DNA of 5,161 bases. Source: Nitrosomonadales bacterium. Its GTDB lineage: Bacteria; Pseudomonadota; Gammaproteobacteria; Burkholderiales; SG8-41. Under the pieces are notes generated by a model, which saw only the letters and a list, made by a program, of their open reading frames with translations, made no database searches and was not told the origin of the DNA. The position numbers were made by a program, and so were the translations under genes. Where the stretch lies: contig VFLF01000113.1 in assembly GCA_009885185.1 (NCBI GenBank), positions 1 to 5,161 on the forward strand. Reading direction: 5' to 3'. Position 1 is the stretch's first letter; each line of letters opens with the position of its first letter. Shown one piece after another: positions 1-5,065 of this stretch.

Positions 1-95
1 ACTTCAGCGCCCATGTCGGCAAGCAGGCAGCCGCAGAATGGTCCGGCCAGCACCTGGCAGAATTCAATGACTTTGATACCGGAAAGAGGGCGCAT
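1..95 (-). CDS. CaiB/BaiF family (class III) CoA-transferase, N-terminal fragment
   Basis: Only the first 31 codons lie in the window; the gene continues beyond base 1. The translation begins MRPLSGIKVIEFCQ and continues VLAGPFCGCLLADMGAE. This is the characteristic opening of class III CoA-transferases: a PLxGIKVIEF strand, then an AGPF turn and an LLADMGAEV helix and strand of the CoA-binding Rossmann-like domain. The family moves CoA between carboxylic acids through an aspartyl-CoA anhydride in the cytoplasm. The catalytic Asp lies far downstream and is not visible, so neither activity nor substrate can be judged. The ATG at 95-93 is where family members usually start; no clear Shine-Dalgarno precedes it. 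The gene is divergent from the 2-hydroxyacid dehydrogenase at 339, which suggests a shared control region and possibly a common organic-acid pathway, but that is inference. Confidence 0.9.
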   Translation of the reverse strand, partial: MRPLSGIKVIEFCQVLAGPFCGCLLADMGAE

Positions 96-277
96 CGAAA
101 GTAGTTGTAAAGCCGGCGACAAGCTTACGCGCGGCGGCCAATGTTAGCATGCAACATCCGTTGATTTGGGCGCATCCTTCTCGTCGGAATTCCATGGGCT
201 AGGGATGCGGGCGGCACGAATTGCGATGAAGTGTATCCCGGTGTAGCCTTTGCGTTCCGACCATCACGTGGTTATCC

Positions 278-346
278 ATGAAAGCGCGCGAGGTTGATCT
301 GATCGTGAAGATTGCAGATATTTTGCAGGCGATAATGCATGCCTGA
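278..346 (+). other. Possible 22-codon upstream reading frame overlapping the dehydrogenase start
   Basis: An ATG at 278 opens a frame reading MKAREVDLIVKIADIL and ending at a TGA at 344-346, eight bases past the start of the dehydrogenase ATG at 339. The overlap would allow translational coupling, and the peptide is a plausible amphipathic helix. No convincing Shine-Dalgarno precedes it. It could equally be a chance frame or the leftover front of a lost gene. It is recorded because it decides how the dehydrogenase start is reached. Confidence 0.2.
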
Positions 347-1358
347 GCTGTTGCGCCTGTTGATTGCCGATGGCGCGGATACGCCTTTTATGCGCCACGT
401 GCGGGAATGCCCGCTGGTGGATCAATTTCGCCTGCTTGTCCGCGCGGATGATTCCGAGGAAGCCCTCGTATCCGCGGCGCGCGAGGCCGATGCGATTCTT
501 TGTTATCAGGCCCAACTCCCGGCTTCGGTGATCCGTGCCGCTTCATCGCTGAAATTCATACAGAAGCACGGCCTTAACTGTCGGAACATTGACATGGAGG
601 CCGCCACCGAACGCCATATCCGCGTGGCGACGCTGTCGCTGATGCGCAGCGTGACCGTTGCCGAGCATGCGCTGGCATTGATATTGGCCTGTGCGCGCAA
701 AATTATCGCCGGGCATCAGGCGGTAACGGGCGCCGCATATCTGAACATGGGGCTGGAGCCCGTGACGACGTCACAGGGAAATTACCGTCCCAATTGGGCG
801 CGGATTCACGGTGTTGCGGAAGTGTTTCAGGCGACTGCGGGCATCGTGGGTATGGGCGATATCGGCATGGAGATCGCCAAACGCTGCCGTGCCTTCGGCA
901 TGAACATCGTTTATCACCAGCGTACACGGCATGCGGAAGCCATCGAGGCGGGGCTGGCCATGCGATATCTGCCGCTTGATGACCTGCTGGCAGCGTCCGA
1001 CTACGTGGTGCTGGTGGTCCCGCATACGCCGGCAACCGATGGCTTAATCGGCGCGCGTGCGTTGGCGCGTATGAAACCCTCCGCCACGCTCATCAACGTG
1101 GGACGCGGCGGCCTGGTCGATGAGGAGGCATTGACTGTTGCGCTCAAAAGCAACCAGATTGCGATGGCCGGTCTCGATGTATATCGCACCGAGCCGCTGC
1201 CGGCGACCAGTCCGTTGTTAACCGCGCCGAATGTAGTACTTCAACCGCATACCGGCGGCGGATCCTACCGTTCGTGGGAAGTGGACATGCCCGCATCGCT
1301 GGAAAACATCCTGCAATTTTTTTCCGGCGGACAGGTAAAAGGCGTCGTCAACGAATAG
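339..1358 (+). CDS. D-isomer-specific 2-hydroxyacid dehydrogenase (NAD(P)-dependent)
   Basis: This 339-aa cytoplasmic oxidoreductase interconverts a 2-oxoacid and a D-2-hydroxyacid (3-phosphoglycerate, hydroxypyruvate or glyoxylate-type substrates are typical); the exact substrate is not readable. The substrate-binding domain is split (about residues 1-110 and 310-339) around a Rossmann domain. The nucleotide loop is GMGDIG at 171-176. Catalytic residues by family pattern are Arg256 (NVGRGGLVDE), Glu285 (DVYRTEP) and His304 (QPHTGG). After the second strand the sequence is YHQR (192-195) with no acidic residue, a pattern more often seen in NADP(H) users. Length is normal for the family. ATG 339 is the first start after an in-frame stop at 333; the upstream purine patch GCAGG is a weak ribosome site. 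The gene is divergent from the CoA-transferase. It is not SerA of the long ACT-domain type, because it ends after the catalytic core. Confidence 0.93.
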   Translation: MPELLRLLIADGADTPFMRHVRECPLVDQFRLLVRADDSEEALVSAAREADAILCYQAQLPASVIRAASSLKFIQKHGLNCRNIDMEAATERHIRVATLSLMRSVTVAEHALALILACARKIIAGHQAVTGAAYLNMGLEPVTTSQGNYRPNWARIHGVAEVFQATAGIVGMGDIGMEIAKRCRAFGMNIVYHQRTRHAEAIEAGLAMRYLPLDDLLAASDYVVLVVPHTPATDGLIGARALARMKPSATLINVGRGGLVDEEALTVALKSNQIAMAGLDVYRTEPLPATSPLLTAPNVVLQPHTGGGSYRSWEVDMPASLENILQFFSGGQVKGVVNE

Positions 1359-1367
1359 CGCTGACGG

Positions 1368-1386
1368 TTGGACTCCGGCGAGTCAA
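1368..1386 (+). terminator. Weak hairpin after the dehydrogenase gene, possible terminator
   Basis: Ten bases after the dehydrogenase stop, GACTC (1371-1375) and GAGTC (1380-1384) can pair around a CGGC loop, and TTG/CAA extends the stem past one bulged G. No U-run follows directly; the nearest T-rich stretch begins near 1410. It would be a poor intrinsic terminator, but its position fits. Confidence 0.25.
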
Positions 1387-1425
1387 TTCGCAGGGTAGCC
1401 GATAATGTGATTTATCTTTTTATTA

Positions 1426-1446
1426 TCAACAAGTTACACTTGTTGA
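1426..1446. repeat. Perfect 9-bp inverted repeat with 3-bp spacer
   Basis: TCAACAAGT (1426-1434) and ACTTGTTGA (1438-1446) are exact reverse complements separated by TAC. No T-run follows on either strand, so it is not a standard intrinsic terminator. It could be an operator or a recombination site; nothing nearby identifies the protein that would use it. Confidence 0.6.
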
Positions 1447-1479
1447 GTGGGATAGTGGGATTCATATTATGGGGCTACA

Positions 1480-1520
1480 GGCGGTATTTGTGAGCATAGT
1501 TACCGCCAAATCTACCGCCA
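1480..1520. repeat. TACCGCCA direct repeat plus inverted copy
   Basis: TACCGCCA occurs at 1501-1508 and again at 1513-1520 (12-bp period, separated by AATC), and GGCGGTA occurs inverted at 1480-1486. Read on the minus strand this gives repeated TGGCGGTA. I recall iterated TGGCGGTA-like strings near integration sites and upstream of some island tyrosine integrase genes; that memory is the only support for an attachment-site reading, and no integrase is present in the window. Confidence 0.45.
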
Positions 1521-1650
1521 CCGATCTTCCTTATAGCTCCGCGCAGTTGTGAGATTCGGTCAGGCACTGACCAGTATTGTTCATGCCAATCCATATGGCC
1601 GCATGGTCAGCAAAGGTAACTGAGCGATTGGGGGGAATGGCTGATTCCGT

Positions 1651-1667
1651 TTGAATTCGAAATTCAA
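1651..1667. repeat. Perfect 7-bp inverted repeat with 3-bp spacer
   Basis: TTGAATT (1651-1657) and AATTCAA (1661-1667) are exact reverse complements around CGA. It is AT-rich in an otherwise GC-richer surrounding. Function unknown; it could be an operator or a chance palindrome. Confidence 0.4.
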
Positions 1668-1763
1668 GCGGTGTTCCTTGCGCGGCCATCTCCCGACAGT
1701 GAAGGTGGTTTCCGGCCATGACGGCTCATCGGCCTCAGCAGCCGTACAAGTTGCGTCGAGTGA

Positions 1764-1976
1764 GCGGCGGCAAAGCTGCGTACACCGGACGCACAGCGAT
1801 CAGGGCGGACGACCGGCTGGTCTACGATTCTTCGAACTTACGCTACCGACTGGCTCCCCTTCCTGCGCACGTATCGAACCATGTGCATAGCGCTGGAAGC
1901 AGGGTATTGGCGGGTATTGCAGGAGGCCCGCGACATGCCGTTGGGAGCGCGAGCGTTGGGGATTAGGCTGCCTTGA
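1764..1976 (+). pseudogene. Possible decayed C-terminal coding remnant
   Basis: A frame without ATG in its first part is open from just after a stop at 1761-1763 to a TGA at 1974-1976. Its last 50 codons have protein-like texture: ATDWLPFLRTYRTMCIALE, then GYWRVLQEARDMPLGARAL. The PFLxTYRTMCxAxE followed by RxVLxEIR-like pattern resembles the C-terminal end of small hypothetical proteins I recall from proteobacterial genomes, without known function. The only ATG falls at 1881, too late for an intact protein, and stops at 1719 and 1761 close the frame upstream. It is most simply a truncated or frameshifted gene. Its end overlaps the convergent end of mqsA by 14 bases. The other two frames of this stretch have longer ATG-initiated openings but low-complexity, Ser/Arg-rich translations. 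Confidence 0.3.
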
Positions 1977-2364
1977 TTTCTTCCAACAGATCGGGATGCC
2001 TGTCCAATACCTTAAGTAGTTTCACAAGCGCCAATGGCGGCTTCGTTTTGCCATTTTCATATCGAGAGAACGCGTTGACGCCCCCGCCGAATATTTCTGC
2101 CGCCTCGCGCTGATCTAGGTGGAGTTTTTTCCGCACGCCGACAATGAATGACGGATCAACGATCGCGGCATTCACTTGCTTGTTGAATTCGAGCATCAAC
2201 GTACTGGTGCGCACAGACTCGCCCATGTCAAGAACAGCCTCCCCACACGCTGGGCAGTAGTCGCCGGTTACCGCCGGAATTGTGGTTTCCTCACCCTTGT
2301 AGGTGTAGGGCATGTCACGAGTGTCATGCGCCAGTTCCGCTGCACCGCAATTTGGGCATTTCAT
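1963..2364 (-). CDS. mqsA: MqsA-type antitoxin and transcriptional repressor
   Basis: Antitoxin of the MqsRA type II system: it binds and blocks the MqsR RNase and represses its own operon. Numbering from the ATG at 2364 (133 aa; E. coli MqsA is 131), the N-terminal zinc domain has CPNC at Cys3/Cys6 and CPAC at Cys37/Cys40, the same spacing as E. coli. The C-terminal HTH carries EIFGGGVNAFSRYENG, with Asn97 and Arg101 matching the DNA-contacting residues known for E. coli MqsA. An in-frame ATG at 2370 would add two residues (MT) and overlap the mqsR stop as ATGA. I prefer 2364 because AAGGAG (2378-2373) is then 8 bases away rather than 2, and because the protein then begins MKCP like E. coli MqsA. 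It is second in the operon, two bases after the mqsR stop. Confidence 0.95.
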   Translation of the reverse strand: MKCPNCGAAELAHDTRDMPYTYKGEETTIPAVTGDYCPACGEAVLDMGESVRTSTLMLEFNKQVNAAIVDPSFIVGVRKKLHLDQREAAEIFGGGVNAFSRYENGKTKPPLALVKLLKVLDRHPDLLEEIKAA

Positions 2365-2366
2365 GG

Positions 2367-2663
2367 TCATAGCTCCTTGAACGAAACGATGAGAACATCA
2401 TCGATAACAGTCAACTTCAGGTACACCTCGCCTGCATCTGTGGCTGGCCGATACACGTCCTGCCAAATCCGGTGATCTGCGTGGGTCGTCATGCTCTTGT
2501 AGAAGTCCTTTGGTGTGAGGGCCATGATGACCGCGATAATTCCGTCAAAATTGAACCCCATGGCCGCCGCGCCAACGAGTGCCGATTGGGTCGAGCGAAC
2601 CTTGCCGGCTTCGATTAGCGTCTTAACGACTGCCAGCTTGCAGTGAGGGGTAGCCTTTTCCAC
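2367..2663 (-). CDS. mqsR: MqsR-type mRNA interferase toxin
   Basis: Toxin of the MqsRA system, a RelE/YoeB-fold endoribonuclease that in E. coli cuts mRNA mainly at GCU-type sites and causes growth arrest. The protein is 98 aa, the same length as E. coli MqsR, and is collinear with it by memory: MEKATPH at the start, DFYKSMTT, DHRIWQDVYRP and VYLKLTVI in the core, VLIVSFKEL at the end. Residues assigned to activity in E. coli (Lys56, Gln68, Tyr81, with Lys96 nearby) are all present at the same numbers, so the toxin looks active. The start codon is GTG (2663-2661), not ATG, and no Shine-Dalgarno lies upstream. Gene order is toxin before antitoxin, as is usual for this family and opposite to most type II pairs. 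Confidence 0.95.
   Translation of the reverse strand: MEKATPHCKLAVVKTLIEAGKVRSTQSALVGAAAMGFNFDGIIAVIMALTPKDFYKSMTTHADHRIWQDVYRPATDAGEVYLKLTVIDDVLIVSFKEL
2373..2378 (-). promoter_or_regulatory. Shine-Dalgarno of mqsA inside the end of mqsR
   Basis: AAGGAG on the minus strand lies within the last codons of mqsR. It is 8 bases from the ATG at 2364 and only 2 bases from the ATG at 2370, which favours the inner start. It means mqsA can be translated efficiently from the same message, unlike mqsR, which lacks such a site. Confidence 0.7.
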
Positions 2664-2668
2664 AAGGA

Positions 2669-2697
2669 ATATTAACCTAGTTGGTTATATTTGGCAA
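2669..2697 (-). promoter_or_regulatory. Predicted mqsRA promoter giving a (near-)leaderless transcript
   Basis: On the minus strand, TTGCCA (2697-2692) matches the -35 consensus at five of six bases. A 17-base spacer is followed by TAATAT (2674-2669) as a -10. Only five bases, TCCTT, separate this -10 from the GTG of mqsR, so transcription would start at or beside the initiation codon. That agrees with the missing Shine-Dalgarno. The -10 matches TATAAT at only four positions, so the exact element is a prediction. Confidence 0.55.
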
Positions 2698-2707
2698 GTA
2701 GGTTAAT
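2671..2707. promoter_or_regulatory. Large near-palindromic operator over the mqsRA promoter
   Basis: ATTAACCTAGTTG (2671-2683) and CAAGTAGGTTAAT (2695-2707) are reverse complements at 12 of 13 positions, centred at 2689. Both outer half-sites are AACCT/AGGTT, the sequence that E. coli MqsA recognises. A tighter imperfect palindrome, TAACC...GGTTA (2673-2687), lies inside. The structure covers both the predicted -35 and -10 of mqsRA, so MqsA bound here should block RNA polymerase. It also lies upstream of the divergent HTH gene, which it may co-regulate. Confidence 0.75.
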
Positions 2708-2723
2708 TTCATGGGGTTAATTT
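2701..2723. repeat. GGTTAATTT direct repeat next to the operator
   Basis: GGTTAATTT occurs at 2701-2709 and 2715-2723, a 14-bp period. The first copy overlaps the right arm of the near-palindrome and the second adds another GGTT half-site toward the divergent gene. This could let additional MqsA, or the HTH protein itself, bind side by side. Confidence 0.5.
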
Positions 2724-2751
2724 TCACGAAACTAAAGGTGGACGTGCCGTC

Positions 2752-2760
2752 AGGGGAGGA
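2752..2760 (+). promoter_or_regulatory. Strong Shine-Dalgarno that fixes the start of the HTH gene
   Basis: AGGGGAGGA ends four bases before the ATG at 2765. The more upstream in-frame ATG at 2711 has no such site and falls inside the GGTTAATTT repeats, so 2765 is the better start. Confidence 0.75.
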
Positions 2761-2764
2761 ATCG

Positions 2765-3265
2765 ATGTATTCGAACCCGCATCAATGGCGGCGCATCCGA
2801 AAACGCGTAATGGTTTCCGGAGAATCTAAGCGGGGCGTCGCCGCAAGCGAAGGGATCAGCCGAACCACTCTCCGAAAAATGTTGGCATTTGAGTCTCCGC
2901 CTGGATACTGCGGTCGCAATACCCCGATGCCTGATGCGAGACCGTTGCCCTCGCGCCAACTGCAAAGCAGATCGAAGGCGGCGGACGTTAAGCGGCGCTG
3001 GATGGAATGGCTCTACGGTTTGGAACGGGGCGAAGTGTCAGGAAACGTGGCGAAACCCACGCTGGCCACGCTAATCAGAAAGCTATCCCAGTATCCCAAT
3101 GATCCACGCAAGAAAATTCTGACCGTCTTGGCTCACGCAAGAGGCTTTTCGGCCAACGCCATCGCCGAGCATCTCAACGTGTCAAGGAATTCTGTGCGCA
3201 CGCTGGTGAACTACCAGTCCGGTATACTGATGGCGCGCGTCGTGCCTAGCCCGGATGTTTCATAA
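2765..3265 (+). CDS. Double helix-turn-helix protein, probable N-terminal transposase fragment
   Basis: A 166-aa basic protein of unproven function. Residues 1-48 (MYSNPHQWRRIRKRV, then GESKRGVAASEGISRTTLRKML and ESPPGY) look like the first HTH of IS21 IstA-like and some IS630-like transposases. A basic linker follows (about 50-77), then a WMEWLYGLERGE segment (79-90) and a second HTH at about 128-150 (ANAIAEHLNVSRNSVRTL). The protein stops shortly after, at YQSGILMARVV, where related transposases as I recall them continue into a DDE catalytic domain; none is present here. It may be a broken transposase or a retained DNA-binding protein. A frame extending to 2711 is open, but the strong ribosome site supports 2765. 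It is divergent from mqsRA and shares about 100 bases of control region with it. The IS1380 element lies just downstream and could have taken part in the truncation, although the stop precedes the candidate IS ends. Confidence 0.65.
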   Translation: MYSNPHQWRRIRKRVMVSGESKRGVAASEGISRTTLRKMLAFESPPGYCGRNTPMPDARPLPSRQLQSRSKAADVKRRWMEWLYGLERGEVSGNVAKPTLATLIRKLSQYPNDPRKKILTVLAHARGFSANAIAEHLNVSRNSVRTLVNYQSGILMARVVPSPDVS

Positions 3266-3288
3266 ACAATCCGATCTGAAGCATTTGA

Positions 3289-4980
3289 CCGAATGTGGAA
3301 TTGAAATCACAGTATTTCAGAATGACAAGCGCAGTCTACCCTACCCATTAAATCGTAAGGTGGCGTCGGGTTAAACAGTGATTGGGAAGGGTGGGAGGTC
3401 TGTTCTCGACTGACCGGACGTGCCTGCGCTACGGACTGAGCATCAATTTTGCGGGCTTGGGCACAAACAAACGCTCTGTCACGATGTGCAACAACTGCTT
3501 GAGCGGGCAAGACGACGGCAGATGCAAGATCACGCGGTCTTTGAACTGCCTGACCTGAACCGCAATCTTGAACAACTTTGTAATGACCGTCGAGGGCTGC
3601 GCGTTGGCCAGTTCCGTGTGTTGCAGCGCCTGGGTGCGCAACTGCTGATGCAGGACATATGCGGCAGCATGTTCCAGCAGGCGCATGAAGTTGGCCAGAA
3701 AGGTGGTGCATGAAGTGCGATCCGAGGCCAGATCGGCTTTCAGGTGCTTGATCCAGTTTTCCGCTTGACCCCGGCCACAATACAATTCTTCATAGACACG
3801 AACGGGTTCCGGTGCGGTTAGCGAAGTCACCACAAAGCGAGGATTCTCTCCTAAGCCCATGACTTCAGCCTTTTGCACCACGCGCAGCGGCTTGTGCCAG
3901 GAGGCGGCGGCGTAATGAAACTCTTCATACACCCGCACCGCATCGGGCACCACGTCCTGCGTTTGCACCTCGGCCCACAACGCACACGCGCGCTGCATGG
4001 CCGGTTCAGCCAGCCGGTTGATGACCGCATTACTGGGAAGACCAAAGATAAAATCGGTATGCGCCATCGTGTCAATCATCGCCATCAATTCCGGCGTACT
4101 GAAGTGACCGTCGCCGCGCACCAGGATATGGGTGTTCGGGAAGTGCTCGCGGATGCGTGTCAGCACGCGCTTGAGAATCATCGCGTTTTCCGCGCCCGTG
4201 GGCCGCTTGCCAGGGCGCAGCACCGCTGCGACCAACGCACCAGACAAACCCTCAAAGACCATCAACGGCAAGTAGCAAGTGCTTTGATAATGATGGTTGT
4301 AAAAAGCCAGCGGCTGTTGGCCGTAGGCGGCATCCTCCGAGTGATCAATATCGAGCACCAGTGCCTCTGGCGCGGTGGCGTAGCCCGCGATGAATTGATC
4401 GACCAGGGCCTCGCTCAGGCGATAAATATCCTTGCTGTCCACAGCGTGCTCGAAGCGGGAGATAGTCGAACCGGAGGCGAGCGCACCTTCAGCCTCATCG
4501 GTATCGAAGGGCTTAGCGCCTACGCCCAGCCGAAACACGGGGTCGTGGCGCAAGGTGTTGCAGTCATTGCCGTCCTCGTAGCCGGAGGCGATCTGATAGA
4601 TGCGTTGTTTGAGGATGTCGTGCAACGAATGGGTGATGTAGCCAGGATGCCGGGTGTCGTCGATGGCTGCGCATACGCGTTCGGTCAGACCGATCTGACG
4701 GTCAACGCCCTTGAGCAGCAGTGGCCCCAAGTCAGACGATAAACCGCCGCCGGCAAAATCAGCGCGGATGGTGCAGCCCGGAATTGAAGCGAATCGCAGT
4801 TGTTCTGGCGTAGAATCCATGATGGCAAAGACCTGTTGGTGTTGACGAATGCGTTTCTCGATAACTCGCATTGTACCAATCACTTACAGTGTTCTTTGCC
4901 CTTTTTATGCAAAATTCAGGCTAAATGGACTTCAAAGACATTTATAATCAACGGCTCATAGTGATCCTCGGCTTTTCAGG
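3289..4980 (-). mobile_element. IS1380-family insertion sequence (ends approximate)
   Basis: The element is defined by its intact IS1380 transposase; the ends are uncertain. One candidate pair starts CCGAATG at 3289 and finishes TTTTCAGG at 4980. It is flanked on both sides by TTGA (3285-3288 and 4981-4984), the 4-bp duplication size and CC/GG termini expected of the family, and the 1692-bp length is typical. Against it, the two ends show little inverted similarity. A second pair, CCTACCC at 3340 and TTCAGG at 4920 (1581 bp), has weak end similarity and imperfect flanks (CTAC/CTAA). Inside, AGTGATTGG (3377-3385) recurs inverted as CCAATCACT (4876-4884). The 3266-3428 stretch holds no other gene I can support. 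Confidence 0.6.
3429..4820 (-). CDS. IS1380 family transposase (DDE)
   Basis: Cut-and-paste type DDE transposase, apparently complete at 463 aa from the ATG at 4820. Positions below use this start. The N-terminus reads MDSTPEQLRFASIPGCTI, then ADFAGGGLSSDLG, the usual IS1380 opening. The three acidic catalytic residues are visible: Asp159 in LDIDHSED, Asp237 in VRGDGHFSTPE, and Glu354 in CGRGQAENWIKHLKAD. The conserved DRTSCTTFLANFMRLLEHAA follows, then a C-terminal KLFKIAVQVRQFKDRVILHL block. The frame stays open upstream to an ATG at 4871 (480 aa) and a GTG at 4883 (484 aa); I chose 4820 from family resemblance, since none of the three has a strong ribosome site. There is no frameshift or internal stop. 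Long plus-strand frames across this gene are shadows. It lies between the HTH gene and manC. Confidence 0.95.
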   Translation of the reverse strand: MDSTPEQLRFASIPGCTIRADFAGGGLSSDLGPLLLKGVDRQIGLTERVCAAIDDTRHPGYITHSLHDILKQRIYQIASGYEDGNDCNTLRHDPVFRLGVGAKPFDTDEAEGALASGSTISRFEHAVDSKDIYRLSEALVDQFIAGYATAPEALVLDIDHSEDAAYGQQPLAFYNHHYQSTCYLPLMVFEGLSGALVAAVLRPGKRPTGAENAMILKRVLTRIREHFPNTHILVRGDGHFSTPELMAMIDTMAHTDFIFGLPSNAVINRLAEPAMQRACALWAEVQTQDVVPDAVRVYEEFHYAAASWHKPLRVVQKAEVMGLGENPRFVVTSLTAPEPVRVYEELYCGRGQAENWIKHLKADLASDRTSCTTFLANFMRLLEHAAAYVLHQQLRTQALQHTELANAQPSTVITKLFKIAVQVRQFKDRVILHLPSSCPLKQLLHIVTERLFVPKPAKLMLSP

Positions 4981-5009
4981 TTGATTATCCCAAGCTGTTG
5001 ATTTAAATT
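4981..5009 (+). promoter_or_regulatory. Possible promoter for the guanylyltransferase gene
   Basis: TTGATT (4981-4986) and TAAATT (5004-5009) are separated by 17 bases, about 57 bases before the ATG at 5066. Each hexamer matches consensus at about four positions. If the IS ends at 4980, this -35 lies exactly at the junction and includes the target-site duplication. It is a weak prediction in AT-rich DNA. Confidence 0.3.
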
Positions 5010-5065
5010 GAAATATAACGGTTCAGTTTTCGTGTGCCGTCCGATTGTTCAGCTAATTTTTTCCC

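Larger units (their letters stand above)
1359..1763. other. Gene-free stretch with short inverted and direct repeats
   Basis: No reading frame here gave a protein I recognise. Short open frames exist on both strands, for example about 62 codons on the minus strand at 1531-1719, but none has a convincing ribosome site or domain. The first 100 bases are AT-rich compared with the flanking genes. The stretch carries a 9-bp-arm palindrome, a TACCGCCA repeat cluster and a 7-bp-arm palindrome, listed separately. It sits between a conserved metabolic gene and a toxin-antitoxin module, so it is a plausible old integration or deletion junction. That is inference from position and repeat content. Confidence 0.5.

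Noticed and set aside
141..157. ATGTT/AACAT inverted repeat between the CoA-transferase and dehydrogenase genes
   Set aside because: The arms are only 5 bp with a 7-base spacer, common by chance; its place in a divergent gap is suggestive but not enough to call an operator.
703..1035. Minus-strand frames inside the dehydrogenase gene
   Set aside because: They are antisense to a complete enzyme with all catalytic motifs and have Pro/Arg-rich translations without domains.
1426..1446. Integron attC-like site
   Set aside because: GTTGAGT fits one core-site pattern at the right edge, but the left side lacks the matching inverse core and the structure is far too short.
1651..1966. Two overlapping 79- and 82-codon plus-strand frames
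   Set aside because: Neither has a good ribosome site and both translations look random; the third frame is more protein-like and was recorded as a possible remnant instead.
3255..3374. 39-codon plus-strand frame starting MFHKQSDLKHLTECG after the HTH gene
   Set aside because: It is short, has no ribosome site and no recognisable motif, and may cross the IS left end; a chance frame is the simpler reading.
3307..3780. 157-codon minus-strand frame
   Set aside because: It overlaps the transposase 3' end in another frame on the same strand; the Pro/Ala/His-rich translation has no family resemblance.
3873..4742. 289-codon plus-strand frame
   Set aside because: It lies wholly inside the IS1380 transposase on the opposite strand, and its His/Arg/Val-rich translation shows no domain; it is an antisense shadow of a GC-rich gene.
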